64,000 bases of DNA from Lates calcarifer (Eukaryota > Chordata > Actinopteri > Centropomidae). The stretch lies in the NCBI RefSeq assembly GCF_001640805.2, contig NC_066838.1, positions 1-64,000 of the forward strand. Direction: 5' to 3'. Below the pieces are notes generated by a model. That model had not been told where the DNA came from, did no database searches, and saw only the letters and a program-made list of their open reading frames with translations. Position 1 is the first letter of the stretch. Every line of letters begins with the position of its first letter. The translations under genes and the position numbers were made by a program. Positions 11,331-22,500 of the stretch are shown piece by piece.

Positions 11331-13917
11331 ACAGGAGGACTTTCACACGCGGGACTCGCTGTGAGCAGAAGCCGAGACAGGAGGAATTTCAGACGCGGGA
11401 CTCACTGTGAGTCGACAGAAGGGAAAAAGATCCCCCTCGGCGGCTCACAGTTTCCATATATCCCGACTGTACATGATCAATAGAATTGGACCAATATTCA
11501 TATAGAAGTGAATGAGATTTTACTTTCTCCTCTCCTTTCACTAGACAGCAGTTTTTCATTCTGATGTTACTGAGCAAGCTGAAGCCGGGACAAGACGACT
11601 TTCAGACGCGGGACTCACTGTGAGTCCACAGAAGGGAAAATATCCCGGTCGGCCGCTGACAGTTTCCATACACCCAGATTATTCACAACCATTCGAATTT
11701 AACAAACATTCATATTGAAGTGGCTGATTTGTCATTTTCTCCTCTCCTTTCGCTTGAGACAGCATTTGTTAATTGTGAGCTTTATCAGCGACACAAAGAA
11801 GTAAAACGCAGATGTTGACTCACTGGCCTCAGACTGCCGTCTATTTTGTTTATTCATGAAATGAAAGTTGATAAACATTAGATATTGAGCAGCGATACGT
11901 GGATTTTCGGGCTTTTTCCACACACTGGTCTGAAATGCAGCCTCTAAAGAAGGTCTCTCCTTTCACATGAGACAGCAGTCGTTAATTGTGAGCTTAATGA
12001 GAGAGCAGAAGCGGATACACGAAGAATTTCAGATACCATACTCACTGTGAGTCTATAGAAGGGAAAAAGATCTCCCTCGGGCACTTTCATACACCCAGAT
12101 TGTTGATGAACATTAGAATTTGACAAACACTTTTATTAAATTGGCTGAGATTTTACTTTCTCCTCTCCTTTCACTAGACAGCAGTTTTTCATTCTGAGCT
12201 TAGTGAGCGAGCAGAAGCCGACACAGGAGGACTTTCAAACGCGGGACTCGCTGTGAGCAGAAGCCGGGACAGGAGGACTTTCAGACGCGGGAATCACTGT
12301 GAGCAGAAGCCGAGACAGGAGGACTTTCAGACGCGGGACTCAATGTGAGTCGACAGAAGGGAAAAAGATCCCCCTCGACGGCTCACAGTTTCCATACATC
12401 CCGACTGTACATGAACACTAGAATTTGACAAATATGCATATACACGTCAATGAGATTTGACTTTCTCTTCTCCTTTCACTAGACAGCAGTTTTTCATTCT
12501 GAACTTAGTGAGCGAGCAGAAGCCGAGACAGGCGGACTTTCAGACGCGGGACTAACTATGAGCAGAAGCCGAGACAGCAGGAGTTTCAAACGCGGGACTC
12601 GCTGTGAGCAGAAGCCGAGACAGGATGATTTTCAAACGCGGGACCCACTGTGAGTCGACAGAGGGGAAAAAGATCCACCTCGGGGGCTGACAGTTTCCAT
12701 ACATCCCGACTGTACATGAACAATAGAATTGGACCAATATTCATATAGACGTGAATGAGATTTTACTATCTTCTCTCCTTTCACTGGACAGCAGTTTTTC
12801 ATTCTGAGGTTACTGAGCGAGCTGAAGCCGAGACAGGCGGACTTTCAGACGCGGGACTCGCTGTGAGCAGAAGCCGGGACAGGAGGACTTTCAGACGCGG
12901 GACTCACTGTGAGTCCACAGAAGGGAAAATGTTCCCCCTTGGTCACGGACTTCTTCCATACATCTATACAGTTCATTAAAATTAGAATTGGGCCAATATT
13001 CATATTAAAGTGGCTGAAATATCATCTTTTCTTCTCCGGTCAATGGAGACAGCATTTGAGAATTCTGAGCTTAATGAGCGAGCAGAAGCCGAGACAGGCG
13101 GACTTTCAGACGCGGGACTCGCTGTGAGCAGAAGCGGGGACAGGAGGACTTTCAGACGCGGGACTCACTGTGAGCAGAAGCCGAGACAGGATGATTTTCA
13201 GACGTAGGACTCGCTGTGAGCAGAAGCCAGTACAGGAGGACTTTCAGACGCGGGACTCACTGTGAGTCCACAGAAGGGAAAATGTTCCCCCTTGGTCACG
13301 GACTTTTTTCATACATCTATACAGTTCATTAAAATTAGAATTGGGCAAATATTCATATTAAAATGGCTGAAATATCATCTTTTCTTCTCCGTTCACTGGA
13401 GACAGCATTTGATAATTCTGAGCTTAATGAGCGAGCAGAAGCCGAGACAGGCGGACTTTCAGACGCGGGACTCACTGTGAGCAGAAGCCGAGACAGGAGG
13501 ACTTTCAAACGCTGGACCCACTTTGAGTCGACAGAAGGGAAAAAGATCTCCGTCGGAGGCTCACAGTTTCTATACATCCCGACTGTACATGAACAATAGA
13601 ATTTGACCAATATTCATATAAACGTGAATGAGATTTTACTTTCTCCTCTCCTTTCACTAGACAGCAGTTTTTCATTCTGAGCTTATTGAGTGAGCAGAAG
13701 CCGAGACAGGATGATTTTCAAACGCGGGACTCACTGTGAGTCCACAGAAGGGAAAATATCCCGGTCGGCCGCTGACCGTTTTCATACACCCAGATCATTC
13801 ACAACCATTCGAATTTCACAAACATTCATATTAAAGTGGCTGATTTGTCATTTTCTCCTCTCCTTTCGCTGGAGACAGCATATGTTAATTTTGAGCTTTA
13901 TCAGCGACAGAAAGAGG
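11261..13917 (-). repeat. Satellite array, inverted and diverged right arm
   Basis: The same monomers appear reverse-complemented. Read along the plus strand they run P (to about 11,575), N (to 11,745), M (to 11,960), S (to 12,165), then several P-type copies (12,166 to about 13,660), N (to 13,870) and a truncated M. P copies around 12,960-13,050 and 13,310-13,410 are a variant not seen in the left arm, with AATTGGGCCAATATTC in place of the usual block and an altered end box. The arm stops inside M at 13,917, where unrelated GC-rich sequence begins. Divergence among these copies is clearly higher than among the left-arm units. Confidence 0.9.
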
Positions 13918-14554
13918 CAGGGCCGGTTTGTGCTATGGGTAATGTGGGCGACCGCCCAGGGCGCAATCTATGTGATTGCGCACGAGGGCGCCCTAAAAAA
14001 AAACAAAAAAACAAAACTCGCCAGTTTTCTAGACTACCGCTCATTTCCATGTCAAGTTAGTGGAGTCATTGTCACGTCAACTTGCTGCTGAGAGTCATAC
14101 AGGTTGTGTGTGTCCGAAGAGGCAAGGGGGAGGGGGGAGGAGGATCAACTTGCGACTGCAGAGGTTGGCAAGGGGGAGGGGGGCGAAGGATAGACTGATG
14201 CCAGCTCACACAACACAAACTGCTTCCAAAAAAATTGTATTTCATAATTAACATAGACCCATATGCCTACACGTAATTGATTTGGTTATGTGAAAAATGT
14301 AAAGCCATCAGGTGCCCAGTTTAGAAAAAGAAGAAAAGAAGAAGAGGAGAAACGGCCAAAAGAAAAAGGTATGCAGATTTCTATGAGTGATGTGAGTGAC
14401 AGTAGGTTATATTTAAGATGATATGTAATAAAATAATACAAATAATACAATATATTGTTGTGTTGGTGGTGGGGTTTGGGGGTAAGTCCTTTTTTGTGGG
14501 GCCGGGGGAAGGGATGGTTCGCCCGAGGCGTAAATCTAGCCAGGACCGCCTCTG
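13918..14554. mobile_element. Possible non-autonomous hAT-like remnant
   Basis: The left edge begins CAGGGCCGGT, directly at the point where the satellite is interrupted. A sequence near 14,536-14,554, read on the other strand, begins CAGAGGCGGTCCTGG, which resembles the left end. Inside are a GC-rich start with the hairpin GCGCAATC/GATTGCGC (13,961-13,981), two G-rich tracts (14,124-14,140 and 14,172-14,183) and an A-rich run. I see no convincing 8-bp target duplication and no transposase, so the class and the right boundary are uncertain. Confidence 0.3.
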
Positions 14555-17500
14555 CGGTGGTACGTGTCAAAGTAACATCGAGATGAATACCGCAACTCAA
14601 GGTTTCTCAGGAGAACATTGTATTTTAACGAAATAATCAATATTATTCTCTTCACCTGTCAGTGGTCATAATATTATGGCTGAGCAGTGTATTTTTTCTC
14701 TCTGAATCTATATGTGGTTAAATACGCTCTACCTCTCACTCAAGCACTTTTCTTTTTTCTACATTTACGGTTAAGTATGCGCTTCTCTCTCTCTTGAGCA
14801 CTTTTTCTCTACATCTGTGAGTGCATTTTTTCTCTCTCTCTGTATGTTTACGCATGCAATGGGCCCCACTTGAGAACACAACTCACACAAATCACATTCA
14901 CACTGACCCTCTCCCTCTCCGCTCTTAGGAGCCAATCAGAATCAGAATCTTCGGACTTACCAGCGCTATTGGATTAGACGGAGTTTAGGAAGGTCTAAGC
15001 TAAATTGCTTACTTTTCTATATGCGTGGCCACTTTCCGTCCACCAGGGGGTTGCACGACGTCCGACAGAGCTGAGCCAGGAGGATGACAGTTGTCCTTAT
15101 GTCCTTTGGATTGCACTTGTTCTTCCCCTTCTCCCAGGACACAGCATTTGCTGGTTCTTACCTTATGTTTGCGACCAAAAGTGTTAAAAATCTGGGTTGT
15201 GACAAGCTGACAAGCAATAACTTTTAATGTGAATGTGATAGAGTGATGGGACCTTGACCTAGCCACCCATTATCTGGGTTAGGTTAGGGGACTACAGCTC
15301 ATGATTTTAAGAAAATCCCAGTTGTGCACTGGCTCAGGCCTGAAATCTTTCATTTTAAACTGTGGCACATATCCAACATGGTGGAGTCCCAGTCCACTCC
15401 AAATGGCAACAACCATCCCCCTGAAATGACTTTGAACTAAAATTTAGATTTTTTTTCTGTACAAATGATCACCCGCCACTTGTGGAAGGCACCATGTCTC
15501 ACCCTCACCCTCACCCTAAGCAGACACCAAACACAGTATGGTCAACTTTTCTGAAAAGTCCTAATTCACACAGAGTACTCAGCACACTTGTCTGTAACTA
15601 CACATCTCTAATTCCTTGTCCATTAATTCAATATAATGGCTAAAGGAGGACAGATGGATAAATGACTAGGTTTAAACTGTTGTGACAACACATTTTTATA
15701 TTTAAGTCATGTACAAATAATGAATCATGGTCAAAAACTGAAATTAGGATTTTATTTGTGGACATTTCCCCCGTTCATTAATATACCAAGCTATCCACAG
15801 CATGGATACAACCCCCTTACAGTCCCCTACCTCAAAATAAAATATCTGGTACAATGTTCTCACCAAAAACTGCTTAAATACTATAAAAATAAATCAATTG
15901 CACAAAATAATATGTCATTTTGCTTGTGATTACCTCTGTGCAACACGTGTATACATATAGCATTGACAACCACATACATACAGTCCAAGAGAAGGAGGGT
16001 AAAATTCAACTGAAGACATAGAAAGAACCAACACCTGAAGCAACATAAAACCTAGATCTCGTTTAATGACAGAGCATTAGCCTAGTAACTGGTAGGGTCA
16101 GAATCAGTACTGGTGAATATAACCATTCCATATGTTCACTGGCTACTTAGACCATTACACCAAGTGCAATTACTATACTAATTATTCACAGTACTTTTTT
16201 TAAACAAAGGCTGTTGTTTCCTATTTAGATTGATTTGAACTGTTGCATCTGACCAGTGTTGATCTCACATTTATGTGACAGTGCAACTTCAGTAGTGTTT
16301 GTATAATTGATTTTTAATGACTTTATTTTAATGAAAAGGAAAAAATACACATAAATATAACTAAATTCAGGATTTTAAACTGTGAGGTTAAACAGCCGAA
16401 GGAATTTCCAATGGGACAGAGTGATTAAATACAGTCTGATAATGTTCATACTGCACTGGCTAGTAAATCTGACAGATGTAACAGGCACAGTGAAATGTAC
16501 AAGCCATAAACTGGTGAATGATGTTCACTTCAAGCCCTGATTAGACATTGCTCCTCTATAAAACTGTTCAGAGTCCTAAGAAAATTTCAGAGCTGTTTGG
16601 ATAAGCAACATTAGCACAGGGAGAAAAAAGGTTTGTCAACACAAGTCTTTCATAAAACCTCAAACATAATAAATATTACACATGAATTTAAAAAAAAAGT
16701 AAACAAGGGAATGTAAAAAGCGAAACAAAAAATAATAATAATCTAGGCCTAAGCATGACATGGAAATGTTAAGTTACACTGATCCAAGATGCTGACAAGT
16801 TCAAGTCATTCAACAAGTTGTAATCATTTTTAATTATCTGGAATATATTAACATGAACTAAGAAGGCAAAGTTGTTATTAATCAAGCTGAGTAGCATAGA
16901 GGCTGAGGGTGTGTGTGAGTTGGGGAATGTAAAACCACTGTACAAACACAGATCAGACATACTGTTCACTTTGAACTGCAAAAGTTGCATAGAGTTGTGG
17001 AATACATTATAGCTCCTAAATGCACTGATGAAATGTGATTTTTAAACATCAGGTAGTTAAACTACAGGGAACAAAATGCATGAAAATAATAACATTCAAA
17101 ATAAGTATTTCTGAAAATCTCATAGGGCATCTTGGTTGGTCCACTAATGCAGGACAAGTAGTAGAGAGAATTTAAACTAATCTCATTACAAACCAGTACA
17201 AAGAGGTCTGTGCAGGTAATGTGTATATTATGATGTGCCAACGACAACCTGGAGAGTTGGAGGTTGTAACCTGTTCGCATTAAATACAGCTGTCCGCTTC
17301 AATCATAGCTGTAGCTCTGAGAGTCCCACTGAGAGGAATGTTTGAAAACTTCAGCAGTCAACTATCTAAAATATTATGTGTTTGGAACATTAAGATAAAG
17401 CTACAGAGTGGTTTACACCCAAATATTTGCTGGGAGCAACATGGTCATGGTCATGATGTTGTAGCAGTTTAACATGATTCGAAAAGTAGAAAGGATGTCT

Positions 17501-19400
17501 CTTTCTGTAAATAAAGCTCCATAATACTATATATCCAGTCTGTACAGTTGTGTTTTATTCCATCAGCCTGACAGCTGAGCTGTCAAAAGTCCTTTTCATG
17601 GGTTCATTTTTTGTGCCACTGGAGTAGTTTTTCATTTTATTAAATTCTATTTTGGAATGAGATTCTTGTGCTGATCCATTTGCAGTAGTGTGTGTTTCTT
17701 TCAGTGACATTTTTCAGGTAACATTCAGGGCCCTCCCGACCTCTCTGGCCGCTGGGCCTGATCCAATGAGAAAGAGTATTTAATGTTACAATGTCCACAA
17801 TTCCTATCACACAGCAAATCCATTCTTTGCTGTAGTTAATATGGCTTCAAGTGTCTACATATTTTTACTCAGATGTATGTGCACATGTGCATGTACATTT
17901 ACCATTACGTTTACTCTTTATTTTCAATTTCTTCACAATCACTCAGTTGAACACAAATGAATATTACATCAAAATCACTGTACTCCCATATTGTACAATG
18001 AGGTGTAACTCTGTGAGAGTGAATTTAGTCCTCGAGGGTCAGATTTACATGTACATGCAGGCAGAGGCCACAAGTATTACTTTGTTCTTATAGTTGTTCA
18101 ATGGAGTAAAAAAAATATTTCTGTTTTTTCAAATTTCTTTTTCTGTCAGCAGGGTGGTGAAGTAAGTACAGATGACTACTACTTATATCTTATCACTCAC
18201 TTTAAAGATCACACATTCCATTCAACTGTCCTTGAGGAGGAGACTGAACCTATATGTGCTGCGAAATCCTGACCTTTGACCTGTCAGCGGAGAGGGGCGT
18301 GTACCTTCACATTTGCTGAGATTTCCTTAGTAATGAAAAGATGTGTGGACTAGATGATGAAAAATCTGATTTTTCTGCACTTGTGTGAAGTCTGTGTTCA
18401 GATCAGTAAACCTCAGCAGCTGAGAAAGGACTACCAGCCTATGACACAGCAGCCAGACACATTCAGCTCATTTTTTCTTAAACTCTACTTTTTCTTTTAT
18501 AAATGCAAGCAGAGTGTATTGATGTTAGGAGTACTTTGGATTGTTAGACATACTGTACATTTCTCCTGGTAGTAAAATCAACAACTACTGTTAAAGTCAA
18601 ACACAAGCTACAAGCCAAGTATTAAGACAAATGTGTTACATTTTGGTGGGCTTAAGTGTTCCACACAACCTGTGCTCTATGAATTCATCTGTTTGGATGT
18701 AGGAAAACATCAGATCCCATGATCCCAGGTCTTGACTAATTCATTTTATTTTTTTTCCCCTTAAGAGTACTATGTCATTACTATGTCATCTATATATATT
18801 TATTTGAGTGTTTGAGTCTTTAAAAGTTTCCAAAAAAACATCCTCAAAATCCATCTTCAGTCAAAAGAGCATTCACATCCCTGATTTCCCCATTGACTGG
18901 ATGTCCATCCTTGTCCATCTCTTCTTACTTCATGTTTCTTCTACACATAATTGACACTTGACTGTTTTTTAAATCTCACTGTCCAGAGGCTTGGCCAGTG
19001 GTTTCTCAGAGGAGCGAGACTGATTGTAAAGATGTAACATTCAGATTGGGACCTGTGAATTCACTGGGCTGTTGTTTGATTTGCATGCACCAACTCTCTG
19101 CCACTGGGATTGGTCAGGAATAAAAGGGTTATTGTGCTCATTGTCGCGGCAGAGAGATGGGAAACGTTTGCTGCTCATTAAGTGATTACACAAGATGATG
19201 AAAACAACACCTGGCCAGAGTCTGAGAGAAGTGACTCCTTGCACATCTTTCCATTCTGTGCTGGTCATGTCAGTGAGTTTAAAAGAGGGAAGACGATGAT
19301 GAAGGTAGTAAGATGAAGATGGGAATAAAGGTTAATATGTGGATTCTTAACATTTCTCTCATTGCAGGTTACAGAGGAAGAGGTGGAAGGCTCGCAGGTA
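14555..19400. other. Non-coding interval between satellite and osbpl1a stop codon
   Basis: I recognise no coding exon here. It has a pyrimidine-rich stretch near 14,690-14,850 and otherwise AT-rich sequence of ordinary appearance. The osbpl1a 3' UTR on the minus strand must lie in the right part. TTTATT on the plus strand (AATAAA on the minus strand) occurs at 18,799-18,804 and near 18,745, so either could be a polyadenylation signal for a 3' UTR of roughly 600-650 bases. This is inference only. Confidence 0.5.
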
Positions 19401-19503
19401 TCAGTAGATGTCAGGCAGGTCTTGGTAGTTCCTACTGAAGTAGCCACCAGTGTAGATCCAGTCCTGGTTGCCAGTGTAGGGGTTGGTTCCCATGAGGAAC
19501 CAC
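19401..19503 (-). CDS. osbpl1a: osbpl1a terminal exon with stop codon
   Basis: Encodes [20 protein letters not shown] and ends DLPDIY followed by TGA at 19403-19401. The W(F)..NPYTG..DWIY...Y...PDIY ending is the normal ORP1/ORP2 C-terminus, so the protein is complete at this end. Acceptor TCTCAG. Confidence 0.97.
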
Positions 19504-22500
19504 CTGAGAGATACACAGAAGAAACACAGATTAAATATATGTAGGGATTCTCCATGACTTTTATTTTTTTCATTCTTTTTAAATTTTCCTTTTACTGTTA
19601 TTGTTACGTCTTCTCAAGATTTCTTCTTTTTGATTTGCTCAGCCATTTCCTTGTTAGAGCCCGAGCAACGAGTTGCAGGGTCCCAATGGGGCCATGCAAC
19701 GAAGTTGCAAGGATCCTATTGTTTTCGTTTGGTTTAAGTATTTTTTTTTTCTTCTTCTTCCGGTGCCACTTGAATGGCCTTTTAGGGAGCCTAAACAAGC
19801 GCCAAAACTCACAAAACTTATTTATCCTTTACTAAGATGTAATCTTTAAGCTTGCCTAAATGCATGTTTCTTACATTTTTTAGCTTCACAATGCGTACTG
19901 CTGTATTTTCTGAATGGCGGTGCATTGTTATGGCACTGTATGCCCTATGATCTGTGTCAGGATAATTGTACCAGATTATCAGTTAGGACATTCTCCAGCC
20001 TCAAACTCTTGCTCTCTCAGTTCACGAGCCGGAAAGCACGCTGCAAAGCAATCTTTTCAGTCGGCGTTCTTCTTCTCCCGCCGGACCGCTGCTCCTCCAG
20101 CTGCTCCAGCCGCGACCATGCCGTCATACCGTTCCAGCCACGCCGTCCTCCTACACATGCCGGTGAGATCACTTCAAGCTTCGACTCAGTCTTCAGGCTT
20201 AAGCTGCCTTAGCTTCAGTGTTCGTAGCGCAAACCCATACATCTCAGCCGTGTTTTGTTTTCCAGCCACTGTAAGCGCACCAGAGGCTGTCCCCACTCTC
20301 CGGCTTCTGCCATCCCAGTCCTGCGCCTTTAGATAGGCCTCACATCACAGCAGCAAACATTTCACCTTGTATACGTACAAAGCCCCAGAAGCAGTTAAAG
20401 TTTCAGTGCGTCGTTACTGTTCTCAGCCAATTCACGTTTGCTGGGCTTCCAAGCAGTAGTAGTAGTCTTTCTTTAATCCACGGTAGTGTAGATCTGATCC
20501 CTCTGCATCACCAGCACCTCAGCGGACGGGGTTTAATTAAAAAAAAAAAAATCTCTTCTACCATGCCTACGGTTTAATAATAAATAAATATGAGCTAAAT
20601 TAAAATAATAAATAAATAAATAAATAGAGATCGGTCTTCTGTTTATTTACCCCTCTAGTCTTCCACAGCAGGCTGCTAAGGGGAATCCTCAAGCAGATTT
20701 TTTTTATATACTAGATATCATCTAGTCTCTAAGTCCCAAATTTGCATGAACATTTAGTTTCAACCTTGGAAAGCACGTAAATATAGTGTATATATAATAC
20801 ATATATATTATTTTTTTTAATTAAATAAATCAATTAATTAATTAATATATATTTATATATATATAAATATATATTTCCCCTGCAAAACCTGTCCAGATAC
20901 TTCCTCTTAATTACCGCATTATGTCTGCCATTTCAGACTCACTGGTCGTGCATGCTCGCCAGGATTCAATTTATGCTAAGGCATTGATCCCCTTTCCTAG
21001 CCTTCCAATCCAATTTCAGCATTATTAAAATTATGTTCCCTTTCAGCACCTATAGGTGCCCATCCACACACTGTTCCTGCATAATATGACATCTGTCCCA
21101 GAGAGGATCTGTTTTCCCCATTCATTTCACTCACAGTGTATTTTAATAGGTGCTGCAAAGTCAGCCACAATCCAAAGAATATTCCAGCCTCTCTCCAGTT
21201 ACAGGGCTGCTGGTCCTTTCAGCTATGGTTTCCAGATATTTGCCTCAGCTGCTCAGTGTTCTCTGAACTTGTAAGTTATGCATATACTGGTCATGATTTC
21301 TGCTCATGTTCTAATTTTCTCAGCGTCATCACTGGCATTTCCCCTGTTTTAACTGCTAGTGTTTCCCTCTGCTCCAGGTAACAGATGCCCTATCACCTTC
21401 CAAGTTCTGCTTCCGTCCTGCTTAGAGAGGGTCATGTTTTAACATCAGGCAATCACCCCATGTTAAGCATGGTTTAATCATCACTCATAAGGTTCTTCAC
21501 AAGTGTAATCTATCTCCTCAGCATATTCTGGTTATTCATTTAGAATAGGTACTGTCACCTCAGTTCCAATGCAAGGAATTCCCCTGCCTGTCTTCGACAA
21601 TAGGCCTCTGCTCCTCCTGCACCTACTCCTCATTGCAGTCTAGATTCTGCCTCAGCTTCGGCTGCTCAGCTAGCTTCGTAGTCCGATTACATGTTTGTCT
21701 TGCATATACTGGTGGTGGTGGTGATGTTACAAACATTCTCTGTGGCCCTTTGCATGCTCCCCGTTTCACCTTGCATTTCCTGCATCATGGCATTCCTGCA
21801 TTCCAGTTGCATTTCCCATTATGGCCTTTCCCACATTATTGCATTTTCCCGCATTCTTCTTGCATTCCCCACAGCATGGCCTTTCCCCAGCATTCCTCCC
21901 ACATCACTCCTGCATTTCCCGCATAATGGCATAATGGGGCAGCGTTGGCACAGGAGGTAGAGCGGTCGCCCACCTACTGAGGTGGTTGGTCGTTCCCCGG
22001 CTCCTCCAGTCCATGCCGAAGTATCCTTGGGCAAGATACAGAACCCCAAAATTGCCCCAATGTCTGTATGCATCGGGGCATGTGCGTGTTAAGAAGAGCA
22101 CCATATTCATAATAAGTTCCCCGCGAATGTGCATGTGTTGGGGTGAATGCGACATGTAGCGTGAAGCGCTGTGAGTGGTCCTGACTAGAAAAGCGCTTTA
22201 TAAGTACAGTCCATTTACCATTCCATGCACTTCTCCAGCATCAGTTCCACATTCCCTGCATAATGGCCATCCCTGCATTTCTCCCGCATCACTCCCGCAT
22301 TCCCCGCCTTATAGCCATCCCTGCATTTCTTCTGTTTCATTCCCCGCAGTCCCTGCATAATGGCATCCCTGCATTCTAGGGATCGACCGGTTATCGGCTG
22401 GGCCGATTATCGGCGCCTATATTCAGCATTTTGACGCCTCTTTGTCTGCAGTCCCTATGCTGTCTCCAGCATTGTCCCACCCACAGCACCATCTGATTGG

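Noticed and set aside
1..13870. Dozens of 60-133-codon open frames repeated through the first 14 kb, some identical, on both strands
   Set aside because: They follow the satellite monomers exactly, appear on both strands, shift with one-base indels and have no domain or splice context. They are by-products of a low-stop repeat.
15495..15520. Interstitial telomere-like CACCCTCACCCTCACCCTAAG
   Set aside because: The unit is CACCCT and only one match to CCCTAA occurs. It is a short simple repeat.
19914..20336. 140-codon plus-strand frame as a new gene
   Set aside because: Low-complexity Ser/Ala/Pro composition, inside an osbpl1a intron, with no domain, promoter or homologue I can recall.
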